Shown: piece after piece, positions 17,781 through 25,115 of the stretch
Numbering within the stretch: position 1 is the first letter of the stretch
Layout: each line of letters starts with the position of its first letter
Source of the DNA: Spirogloea muscicola
Taxonomy: Eukaryota; Streptophyta; Zygnematophyceae; Spirogloeales; Spirogloeaceae
Reading direction: 5' to 3'
Length of the DNA: 26,275 nt
Assembly (NCBI GenBank): GCA_009602725.1
Contig: WELB01000433.1
Span: 7,511 to 33,785, forward strand
The notes under the pieces: model-generated
What the model was told of the DNA's origin: nothing
Seen by the model: the letters and a program-made list of their open reading frames with translations, nothing else
The model's database searches: none
Program-made: the position numbers and the translations under genes

Positions 17781-17973
17781 GTGCCCGCCTTCACCACGCA
17801 AGGCCTCGCCGCCGCCCCCCGTCAAGGCCTCGCCGCCGTTGCCGCCGACCCCCAAGGCTTCGCCACCGCCGCCCCCCAAGGCCTCGCCACCGCCGCCAAG
17901 TACACCTCGCCACGATGACGACGACAAGAACGACGGCGACGACGACGACGACGACGACCACCACCACCATTAA
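17656..17973 (+). CDS. Proline-rich extensin-like tract with Asp/His tail
   Basis: This frame reads SPPTPPSPPPPP, then SHKCPPSPRKASPPPP with repeats of KASPPPP, ending in an acidic run and HHHH before TAA at 17971-17973. PPSPPP and KASPPP blocks are typical of hydroxyproline-rich wall glycoproteins. It is probably the true C terminus of the upstream Ole e 1-like protein, displaced by one base. It could also be chance translation of a CCGCCGCCA minisatellite. No independent start codon context supports a separate gene. Confidence 0.5.
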   Translation, partial: HHPSPPTPPSPPPPPPPPPPPPPPPPPPPPPSPPPPPPPSHKCPPSPRKASPPPPVKASPPLPPTPKASPPPPPKASPPPPSTPRHDDDDKNDGDDDDDDDHHHH

Positions 17974-18120
17974 CGGCCTCGCCGCCCCCGCCCCAGAAGG
18001 CCTCGCCCCCTGAAAGGCCTCGCCGCCGCCGCCCCGCAAGGCCTCGCCGACGTGGAAGGCCTCGCCGCCATGGAAGACCTCGCCGCCCTGGAAGGCCTCA
18101 CCACCTTGGAAGGCATCCAT
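17974..18120 (+). repeat. AAGGCCTCGCCGCC minisatellite after the stop
   Basis: The unit behind the KASPP repeat (AAGGCCTCGCCGCC and variants such as GGAAGGCCTCGCCGCC) continues at least seven more times beyond the stop of the Pro-rich frame, with unit lengths that break the frame. Confidence 0.75.
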
Positions 18121-18884
18121 ATCTCAACAGCTCGACTTTCACCGACAGACTTATGAATGCTTAGGCGTCAGCATTTACTTCATTGGAAGTAAGTCCATGC
18201 TGTAGGTGGTCCCGCTTGATTGAGTCCTACTCTTGTTCACATTTGTTTCGTTAGTAAGCACTTTCACGCCAGTATAAGCTTGCTGTCTCAGTCTTTGCTT
18301 CCGTACTGTATGATCTACATACTAGATACCATATCAAGTGTCAGTCTTCACGTATAGAAACATGCTGGACAACTATGGTCAATCAGTGCACAGACAGGTA
18401 TTGACAAGTAAAACAGTTTTTACATCATGACACACAAGTTACTTTTAGATAATTTTCAATATCCATCGCCCATAACGCCACTTTCATGGCGAGAGGTTGT
18501 CAATCGAGCAGCAGTCTGATGCAAAGCCGGCAAACAAAAGTCTCACTTACGTTACTTACAATTGCTCATGCAATGCTTATGATAGCTATCTGTAAGTCAA
18601 CTATAGTATGGGGAGGTCCCACCATTATGACCGGAAGACTACTACCTCTAATACTGTGTCACCACAAGCTAGAAATGTCCAGACCAGAATGAGTGGTGGT
18701 GCATGCCAAGCCGCAATCAGATGCAAAGCTGGCAAGCAAGAATCTTCACTCCATGGCTTGCTATTGCTCATGCCTTCCTTTTGGTGTCAGTGCTATTGGG
18801 TCACAAGGCGAGATAGCAATTCTGGTGTTAAGTGCTGACGCGAAGCGCCAGTTATTGAAAAACCATCTGTGGTAGCCACTTGCT
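18121..18884. other. Non-coding stretch with a diverged duplication
   Basis: No protein family is recognisable. Two related stretches lie at about 18505-18580 and 18708-18776: each has GATGCAAAGC, GGCAA and a CACT-TTGCT-TTGCTCATGC core, about 205 bases apart, an old local duplication. Confidence 0.45.
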
Positions 18885-19200
18885 TTGCTGAGAGAGTTGC
18901 GGCGTTTTGTGAGGAAGTGCTTCCGGATGAGATGGGTCTGCCGGCAGAATATCGTCGTTCTTGCGCTGTCGGTTGTCAGCCTGTTTGCAGCGAGCTCATG
19001 CTTTGAAGCAGGCTGGACGAGCTTTAGGTGGTGGCGGAAGGGCTTTGGAATCTGCCGTCCGGTATGTGGACTAACGACCTCTACCTGCTGACCGTGCTTA
19101 TCGAGCCGGTTGACTTGGCAGCAGCTTACATACATCTGTGAATGTGCTTGTCTTCGTACTTGGCTTACCCAGGCCCTCCATCACTCAATACACGTGTTTT
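18885..19200 (+). mobile_element. Degenerate retroelement tail with family C flank
   Basis: Frames include LLRELRRFVRK and, after a shift, LQRAHALKQAGRALGGGGRA, then NDLYLLT near 19075. It is followed by GCAGCAGCTTACATACATC, GTGCTTGTCTTCGTACTTGG. It is the same 3' end as 13040-13210 but more decayed. Confidence 0.7.
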
Positions 19201-19254
19201 GCTATCCGTCTCTTCTGGAGCTTGTCGTTCTTTTATGGCCCTTTGCAGCCCTCG

Positions 19255-19345
19255 TCCCTTTGGAAAGAGCTGCGTATCTTCCATAAGCAGAAACAGCTCT
19301 TCCAAGGTACGGCAATTGCTGTGAGAGGCCAGCACAGAGCAATGA
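19255..19345. repeat. Imperfect inverted repeat with hairpin remnant
   Basis: TTGGAAAGAGCTG at about 19260 is inverted as CAGCTCTTCCAA at about 19301, followed by a minus-strand remnant GGCAATTGCTGTGAGAGGCC. It is related to the interior of the element at 11441-11639. Confidence 0.55.
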
Positions 19346-19524
19346 AGAAATTTTGGAAGGACCAGAAGGCGCCAAAGCCCGAGACTACTCTCCATGACTT
19401 CAGCATGCTAACGCTCGATAAAGGTCAATGAGCAACTGCAGCTCCGCATATGTAGAGGGCAGAAAAGCGTCGTCAGAGTGGGCGAGGGCTTCCTACTATA
19501 CAAGGTGAATGGAGTGTGTACCGA

Positions 19525-19665
19525 GTGGTGAAGGTCCTGAGTGGCCAAGGCAAGCACATTGACAGATGTGCATCACCTGCTGCTAAGCTGACCCACTCAG
19601 TAACCACAAGTCAGCACATAGAGGTCGCTTATTGATGCCCGACTGCCGAGGTGGGTAACACCCCT
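19525..19665 (-). mobile_element. Retroelement tail, family C, minus strand
   Basis: On the minus strand, codons for SDLYVLTCGY and a stop are followed by GTGGGTCAGCTTAGCAGCAG and GTGATGCACATCTG, then GTGCTTGCCTTGGCC. It is the inverted partner of 18885-19200. Confidence 0.7.
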
Positions 19666-20026
19666 CAAAGTGGGCTCTTGGGCTTTCTCGTCTGAAATTT
19701 AAGCTTCTGTTTAAACAAAGCGGGCGGCAGGATGTGTTGTGCACCGATGCCATGTGTGGCCCGATACGCCATGTTCCTTGTTCCGATTATTGCACAAACG
19801 CCTGCTTGGCCGGACAGAGCAAGAGTGCGAGAAGTCACGATACTACCGTCACGATACTACTCGTCGATAGCTCAGTCCCGTCAATGACTTAGTTAGCTGA
19901 CCTGGGTTCACACGTAGAGATCTCATGCTTAGTCACACCTTTCTGGTGTGACTTCGAAATATTGCAGAATTTACAAAGAGTAATTTCGTTGATTTGCACC
20001 TTCTGGCCCTTTCAGAACTTGCTCGA
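19666..20026. other. Stretch without recognised features
   Basis: No protein family, RNA gene or clear repeat was recognised. The only local structure is a 12-base direct repeat, GTCACGATACTA, at about 19836 and 19849. Confidence 0.4.
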
Positions 20027-20245
20027 TAGGCTGGCCTCTCACAGCCTTTGCCTTACATTGGAGAGCTGTGACTCTTTCGTGTAAATGAATATTGAGATGG
20101 AGACCAATTTCAAACAAGATCGAGGCAACGACTCAACAGATCCGTGCTAGAATGACTGCGAAGCAAAGACAAAGAGACAAAGACTCGTTGGGTAGAGCGC
20201 GATGGCTGTGATCGGCAGCCCAGGAATGAGATTGAACAATGTCTG
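20027..20245. repeat. Facing pair of hairpin repeats
   Basis: A plus copy (AGGCTGGCCTCTCACAGCCT, about 20030) and a minus copy (GCGATGGCTGTGATCGGCAG, CCCAGGAATGAGATTG, about 20198-20235) face each other across ~150 bases. The arrangement resembles 11512/11649. Confidence 0.6.
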
Positions 20246-20482
20246 AAGGGGTCAGAAAAGCGCTAAATAAAGCACACAGCGACCAAAGTGGCCACTGGAT
20301 GCTCAACATCACCTTGAGCAGCCGCAGGTCGGAGAACCTAGTCTCCGGATAGCTGGACAAAGACGAAGACAGAGGCCAAAGCACTACAACCACTCAGCGC
20401 TCTCTCGGTGGAGGGCGGCCAGTTTCTTTTCTTCTGTTGCAGCAGGCTGTGGCGGAGGTGGAGACCGGCTCGTTGCCCTTTC

Positions 20483-20549
20483 GACCCTTGTTAATTCTTT
20501 TCGGGCTTGGCTTCTCACAGCCCTTGCCCCATTGGGAGAGCCACTTCTT
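20483..20549 (+). mobile_element. 67-bp hairpin element with 5-bp target duplication
   Basis: The retroelement frame ...LPF|QVALRS is split between CTTTC (20478-20482) and a second CTTTC (20550-20554). Removing 20483-20549 and one CTTTC restores homology to the long copy (LPFQEALRS). The inserted 67 bp is a type A hairpin repeat from GACCCTTGTTAATTC to GCCACTTCTT. Its ends are not inverted repeats. Confidence 0.75.
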
Positions 20550-20576
20550 CTTTCAAGTGGCGCTCCGCTCTTGTAC

Positions 20577-20815
20577 ATTCTGCACCTTGTACAGAATGTA
20601 CAGTCTGTACTTGTACCATTGTACCATTGTACCTTGTACCATTGTACCTTGTACATTCTTTTTGGCTGGCCTCTCACCTTTTCCTTTTTCGCCAACTTTT
20701 CTTTTTGGGTTTTTGGACATTGCCCATTCTTTTATGGGCTGGCTTTGCCAGCTCTTCTCTATGTGCGAGCACTTTCTTCTACTCACAGCCACCAGTCAGT
20801 TTGGAAGCGCTGTTT
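20577..20815 (+). repeat. Composite insertion: TGTAC array and two hairpin repeats
   Basis: It contains a TTGTACC-type array with TGTACA palindromes (20577-20662), a truncated copy (TTTTTGGCTGGCCTCTCACC, about 20657) and a type B copy (CCATTCTTTT, GGGCTGGCTTTGCCAGC, 20717-20780). It lies between codons for LRS and AHNELLAG, which match contiguous LRSAQDGLLA in the long copy. Confidence 0.7.
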
Positions 20816-21130
20816 TTTACCTCGGCACACAACGAGCTACTCGCGGGGCACCAAGCCCTGGCCGAGAGCGTGGTGCCCATTGCACATCTATCAATACGCA
20901 CCAACTTGCGGTCGCAGGCGCGGTACATGGCCGCGGTCGACAATGCGGCCTTCACGGCCACGCTGCTGCTCCTGCCTCCGACAAACGGGCGCAGGCATGC
21001 CCGGCTGCGGTCGGCATCGTCCCCTGATGCGGCAGCCTGGCTCTCCGCGCTTCCGCTCTACGACGCACTCAGGATGACGGACGAGCTCTTTAGCACGGCA
21101 GTCCATCGCCTGCTTGGTCTCCTCCGGCCC

Positions 21131-21198
21131 TGTCCATTCCTTTCGGGCTGGCCTTTCCCAGCCACCAGTCAATCCGGCCGCGCGTGCTTGTCTGCAGG
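21131..21198 (+). mobile_element. Hairpin repeat insertion in the retroelement frame
   Basis: It separates LLRPC from GVLQCEC, which are adjacent in the long copy. It reads TCCATTCCTTTCGGGCTGGC, CTTTCCCAGCCACCAGTCAA, then CCGGCCGCGCGTGC. The block begins near GT and ends in TGCAG, so it could mimic an intron, but its content is the hairpin repeat. Confidence 0.7.
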
Positions 21199-21536
21199 GC
21201 GTATTGCAGTGCGAGTGCAGGGAACGGTCGGCGGACTCGGCGGAGCTGGCGGCGCATGTCCTCCGCTGCACCGCGGAGGTGAACGCACGGCAGCCCACGA
21301 CCTCCTCAGGAATGCCATGTTTGGCATATTTGTACCGCCGGCTACACAGTGGCGAAAAACAATTCTTCCTATTGCCAAACCTCCTATTGCCAAACCTCCA
21401 AAAAACAACAATCGAAGGCCAATATGGCCAAGAACAATGGGCTGAGCGTCCTCTGGCTGATGTCTTCGTCCTAGTCCAAAGGCACTGACTGTAGTATAGT
21501 TCTTTTACGGCTCCTCTTTCTTTGGCTTGGGGATAT

Positions 21537-21770
21537 TGTCCATTCTTTTTGGGCTGGCTTTGCCAGCCACTCTTCTCTATGGGCGAGCACATTCCTCAAT
21601 GGGGGCAAGGGCTGTGAAGAGCCAATCCGATATGAATCGACAGGTTCAAAGGGGCCAAAAACTCTTAGCAGCTACGAAGGGGCAAGGAGGGGCCGGAAGA
21701 AAGAAGAAGTGGCAATCCCAATGTGGGCAAGGGCTGCGAAAAGCCAGCCCAAAAAGAATTGACAATGTCA
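21537..21770. repeat. Cluster of three hairpin repeats
   Basis: A type B copy on plus (about 21537-21597: CCATTCTTTTTGGGCTGGCT, TTGCCAGCC, ATGGGCGAGCAC) abuts a type A copy on minus (about 21598-21655). A second type A minus copy follows at about 21705-21770. Confidence 0.8.
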
Positions 21771-22480
21771 CGTTCGGACATAACAAGCAGGTTAGAGCCG
21801 AATGTGTCCTATTGATTTGAGTGCTTGGGTATTCAGGGACAACCACCCGCCACGAGGAAGCACTCCGACACAGCGGAAGACTTGCCCCTGTGGTGATGCC
21901 GCTAAATAGCACCCACGGGCACACGCTGTAGCCTTACCTCCCGCAGCACGCCGCCAGATCCGCAAGAGCAGCCGGCAACGAGCCGCGCGGGGCAGCGGTC
22001 TACAGCAGCAGGCAGCCGCAGGGCTGCGTGCCTCTCCGAGCGTCACTGAGTCCCCAGCCCTAATGTCGGGTCTCTCTCTGCTCGTGCAATAGTTAGTGCT
22101 TCTCCGTGCCAACCCCCCTCAAGGGTGTATGGGGGTCGCCCCAAGGCTCGCCCACGAGGAGCGTGCCTGACGAGGGAACCATGAGCTGTCTCCAGCAGGC
22201 GCCATGGCGCCGGGCATGGCCGCGGCGGGCATGGCGCCGAGCATGGCCGCGGGCGGCCATGCCGTCGGGGGCGTCCGGGCCCACGCATGCCGCCGAGCAT
22301 GTCTGGGCTGAGCATGACGGGAGCATGCGAGGCCACCCGGACGAACCTGGACGGAACGACAACGGCACGAGTGCCAGGGCGGTTCGTGCCGTCCGGCACA
22401 AACGGCCAAATGAACACCAGGTAAGCGTTAACAACAGTCAGGCGCTCACAAACCTGGGAACGTTACAGACAATGGGCGAC
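21771..22480. other. GC-rich region with GCATGGC reiterations, possible exon
   Basis: At about 22200-22320 the sequence is built from repeated GCATGGC/CCGCGGGC-type words. A good splice donor (CCAG|GTAAGC) at about 22419 follows a frame open for several hundred bases, so this could be a host exon. No family resemblance was recognised. Confidence 0.3.
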
Positions 22481-22660
22481 AGCCAGCCCCTCTCCTCAAT
22501 GGGCGAGCCCTTTCTTCTGTGCTTCTTTCTTAGTGCTTCGCCTTAGTGCTTCGCCTGGCCCCCTTCTTCTTGGGCTTCTTGTACTCTGCTCATTCTTGTT
22601 TGGGCTGGCTGTTCCAGCCCCTATCCTCAATGGGCGAGCTCTTTCTTTCTTCCTCAGGGG
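22480..22660 (+). repeat. Two type B hairpin repeats
   Basis: A partial copy (GCCAGCCCCTCTCCTCAATG, GGCGAGCCCTTTCTTCTG, about 22483-22520) and a full copy (CTCATTCTTGTTTGGGCTGG, CTGTTCCAGCCCC, about 22588-22655). Confidence 0.8.
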
Positions 22661-22711
22661 CACTGCCGGCCCTTCTCCCCCCCCGGCCATCCCTCCTCCT
22701 ACCGTCGCCTG

Positions 22712-23069
22712 CGCCGCTCGGGCAAAAGAGATCAAGTACGCCGACCATCCGCCGGAAGACGCGTTCTTCCCGTTGGCAATTGACATCCATGGGGCACTGG
22801 GCGCTCGGTGGCGTGAGCTACTTAACCAGCTCGCCCGCCACGCAATCGCCCGTCGCTTCCATGGTGAGCCGGTAGACTTTCCTGCAGCCGGGTCGCTGGC
22901 GCAAGTGTATCGCATGCACTTGGCCGTCTCGCTGCAGTGGTCCATGGCCTGTGCGCTGCACCTTCTTCGTGCCGGAAGAGCCCTAGCTGCTGCCTCTGGC
23001 TCTGTCCAGGGGACCCACTTCCAGGACCCTAGCATCTCTGATCTGCGGCTGCTCAGCAGGAATTACTGA
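22712..23069 (+). mobile_element. Retroelement C-terminal fragment, open frame
   Basis: About 118 codons read without interruption: KEIKYADHPPEDAFFPLAID, IHGALGARWRELLNQLAR, AGSLAQVYRMHLAVSLQ, SDLRLLSRNY and a stop at 23067-23069. It is a relative of, not identical to, the long copy (a distinct subfamily), truncated upstream at a hairpin repeat. Its 3' end is duplicated in inverse at 23447-23738. Confidence 0.85.
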
Positions 23070-23215
23070 GTCATTCGTAGCTGCTTTGTTTCTTTTTGTG
23101 CTTGTTTTTCTTAGCGCTTTCCCTGGCTCCCTTCTCGTACTTTGTCCATTCTTTTTTGGGCTGGCTGTTCCAGCCCCTATCCTCAATGGGCGAGCTCTTT
23201 CTTCCCTTTGCTGCT
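22930..23215 (+). repeat. Long inverted repeat, left arm
   Basis: It runs from CTCGCTGCAG through the last retroelement codons, stop, 3' UTR and a type B hairpin repeat (23146-23212). The right arm is 23447-23738 on the opposite strand, with high identity. Confidence 0.8.
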
Positions 23216-23286
23216 GCCCTACTCCTACTCCTCTAGCAGCCCAGAAGCTGCTAGATGCTAGCTGCTATGTCATAAGATGTGCTTGC

Positions 23287-23423
23287 CTTTGTACTTGGCC
23301 ATTTTGGCCTTCGATTGTTTCAAATACACGAATATTTTCCCCTGACGAAAGCCGGAGGCAATAAAGAAAAGGAAGGATTCGTGTATATGAGACAAACGAA
23401 GGCCAAATGGCCAAGTACAAAAA
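23287..23423. repeat. Inner inverted repeat
   Basis: TTTGTACTTGGCCATTTTGG (about 23289) with CAAATACACGAAT is inverted as ATTCGTGTATATGAGACAAA and CCAAATGGCCAAGTACAAA (about 23368-23420). It lies within the loop of the longer inverted repeat. A related CGTGTATTTGAAACAAACGA stretch is at 13285-13310. Confidence 0.75.
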
Positions 23424-23446
23424 AAAGAAAGGAGACAAGCGCGGCC

Positions 23447-23738
23447 ACGTTAACTGGTTGGCTGGGAGAGAAAGAAAGAGCTCGCCCATTGAGGATAGGG
23501 GCTGGAACAGCCAGCCCAAAAAAGAATGGACAAAGTACGAGAAGGGAGCCAGGGGAAGCGCTAACAAAAACAAGCACAAGAAGAAACAAAGCAGCTACGA
23601 ATGACTCAGTCATGCCTGCTGAGCAGCCGCAGATCAGAGAGGCTAGGGTCCTGGAAGTGGGTCCCCTGGACAGAGCCAGAGGCAGCAGCTAGGGCTCTTC
23701 CGGCACGAAGGTGCAGCGCACGGGCCATGGACCTCTGC
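23447..23738 (-). mobile_element. Retroelement 3' end, minus strand, inverted-repeat right arm
   Basis: The minus strand encodes SMARALHLRAGRALAAASGS and SDLRLLSRH followed by a stop, then the 3' UTR and a type B hairpin repeat (23464-23535). It is a close copy of 22930-23215. Confidence 0.8.
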
Positions 23739-23826
23739 AGCGAGAAAGAGCGCGCCCATAGAGAAAGGTGGATCCTTTCTAAAGCGACTGGCGCGGCGCG
23801 GCGCGTCCGTACCGAGCGGGGCGCGG

Positions 23827-23930
23827 AAGCGTCCGTACCGTCCGGGCACAGCGGCGGCGCGGCGCCTAGTTGGCGCGCAAGCGTCCGTACCGTCCGGGCA
23901 CAGCGGCGGCGCGGCGCCTAGTTGGCGGCG
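23827..23930. repeat. 52-bp tandem duplication
   Basis: A GC-rich unit starting AAGCGTCCGTACCGTCCGGG occurs at 23827-23878 and again at 23879-23930, almost unchanged, with a third diverged partial copy just upstream. Confidence 0.8.
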
Positions 23931-24007
23931 CGCCGGCAACCAGTGGTCTAGTGGCGGGCGCCATCTAGACCTCTGGCGGGATGACGGCCTCTCCGTAGCG
24001 GAGCGGG

Positions 24008-24217
24008 CCCCAGCCCGGCCAACCCGTCGGCGGCGGGTCATCCTTCGACCGACCGTCTGGTCCCACACCAATCTGGGCCGCCCGGCTTGCCAGTGCAGAC
24101 GGCCAGGCTTGCCCACCTGCACGCACGCGTCTTGGGCTAGAAGCTGCTCACCCCCTCGCCTCTCTTTGGGCTGGCTTTTCGCAGCCCTTGCCCCCATTGG
24201 GAGTGCCACTTCTTCTT
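24008..24217 (+). repeat. Second copy of the 14060 repeat plus a type A hairpin repeat
   Basis: 24008-24125 resembles 14060-14182. At 24160-24213 follows GGGCTGGCTTTTCGCAGCCC, TTGCCCCCATTGGGAGTGCC, ACTTCTT, identical in layout to 16454-16516, and then TTGTACTTGGCC. Confidence 0.7.
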
Positions 24218-24329
24218 GTACTTGGCCATTTGGCCTTTCAAGTACAGTAGAACCTGTCTAAGGTTATGCGGTCGGTTGGGGAGATTTGTATAACGATACA
24301 CAGGTTATAGCTATAAACAGGTTACTGCT

Positions 24330-24386
24330 TAACCCCTGACCCCTAGGGTTAAGGGGTTAGGGGTAGGGTTAAGGGTTAGGGGGTTA
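24330..24386 (+). repeat. Interstitial telomere-like repeats
   Basis: It reads as degenerate TTAGGG/TTAAGGG/TAGGGG units in both directions around a CCCTAGGG centre. Units are irregular, so this is not a functional telomere. Confidence 0.7.
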
Positions 24387-24413
24387 AGCGCTTAGCGTGA
24401 CGTCACGTGACAC

Positions 24414-24478
24414 AGGTCGCACGGTTGGTCGCACGGACGTCGCACGACCGTCGCACGGTCGCACGCCGTCGCACGGTA
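24414..24478 (+). repeat. GTCGCACG short tandem array
   Basis: About seven copies of GTCGCACG with spacers of 0-5 bases lie in the interior of the MITE. Confidence 0.8.
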
Positions 24479-24679
24479 TTTGTATAAGCTTATATTTGAG
24501 AAAAACATATAAAGTATGGAAGTAGAGAGGATATAAGCTTACGCCACTAAACCGACTCGATTGGCCAGAATTTGATAACCTTAGACAGGATATAAGCTTA
24601 TGGAGGATAAGCTTAGACAGGTTTTACTGTACACGAATTTCTTCCTATCCGGCCGGCCGGCTGCATCCGGCCGGCTCCC

Positions 24680-24849
24680 TGGCCCAGGTATCCCGGATGC
24701 GGCGCTCCGTGTCCCTCCAACCCTCCCTCGCCTATGCCGTCCACTCGCGTGCGGGCCGCGCTATCACGGCTGCTTCTGGGTCGCGTCTGGATGAATCTTT
24801 TCCTGCGTCGAGCTACTCCGACCTGATGTTGCTCACCCGGGGGTATTGA
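24680..24849 (+). mobile_element. Retroelement C-terminal fragment
   Basis: It codes for LAQVSRMRRSVSLQPSLAYA, VHSRAGRAITAASGS and SDLMLLTRGY, with TGA at 24847-24849. This diverged but uninterrupted tail begins about 50 bases after the MITE. Confidence 0.8.
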
Positions 24850-24919
24850 GCTTCCTGTGATTTCGTCGTGTCTTCTTCTCTAGCTGCCTAGCTGTTTGTT
24901 TTTTGTTTTGTTTTTTTGG

Positions 24920-24990
24920 CTTTTGACAGTCCATTCTTTCTGGGCTGGCTTTGCTGGCCCCCTTTCTCTATGGGCGCGCACTTTCTTCTT
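24920..24990 (+). repeat. Hairpin repeat (type B)
   Basis: GTCCATTCTTTCTGGGCTGG, CTTTGCTGGCCCCC, TCTATGGGCGCGCACTTTCT, with the type B order. Confidence 0.75.
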
Positions 24991-25032
24991 ATCCCCCGCT
25001 CCTTATCCGCTCCTTATCCGTGCGATCAGCTC

Positions 25033-25115
25033 CTGCCAGCTGCAGTTGACACCTTTGGCTGTCTGGGTCCGCGTTTCCACAACCTCCTCCAAAACATTGC
25101 CAACCTAGGCTACAC
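25033..25115 (+). mobile_element. Diverged retroelement fragment, second family
   Basis: The frame LPAAVDTFGCLGPRFHNLLQ, NIANLGYTRR aligns loosely with PLAVDVHGALGSQWLDLLAR of the main family (shared P-AVD, G-LG, LL, IA). It is too diverged to be the same family. Confidence 0.5.

Larger units (their letters stand above)
20437..21345 (+). mobile_element. RLE retroelement copy broken by short insertions
   Basis: Homology to the long copy runs through QQAVAEVETGSLPF, VALRS, NELLAGHQALAESVVPIAHL, ARYMAAVDNAAFTATL, LSALPLYDALRMTDELFS, GVLQCECRERSADSAELAAH, VLRC and LRNAMFGI. Three foreign blocks interrupt it: 20483-20549, about 20577-20815 and about 21131-21198. Each contains a hairpin repeat. 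The catalytic endonuclease residues downstream are missing. It is a non-functional relic. Confidence 0.85.
24245..24629. mobile_element. Pogo/Emigrant-like MITE with TA target duplication
   Basis: CAGTAGAACCTGTCTAAG at the left end is inverted at the right end (CTTAGACAGGTTTTACTG) with one mismatch, and TA flanks both sides (24243-24244, 24630-24631). Ends starting CAGTARAACCT with TA duplications are typical of pogo-group Tc1/mariner MITEs such as Emigrant. The 385-bp interior has no transposase. It holds TTAGGG/TTAAGGG-like repeats (about 24330-24385), a GTCGCACG array (24415-24478) and three ATAAGCTTA words. Confidence 0.85.

Noticed and set aside
18885-19091. A small membrane protein gene
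   Set aside because: The hydrophobic translation is a shifted reading of the degenerate retroelement tail, shown by LQRAHALKQAGRAL in the neighbouring frame and the family C 3' flank after it.
22106-22546. A 146-codon gene upstream of the retroelement tail
   Set aside because: The translation is Arg/Ala/Trp-rich from GCATGGC reiterations and runs into a type B hairpin repeat; only a possible exon ending at the GTAAGC donor was kept as a low-confidence note.
24330-24386. A chromosome end
   Set aside because: The telomere-like units are irregular, occur in both directions and lie within a TA-flanked MITE with ordinary sequence on both sides.
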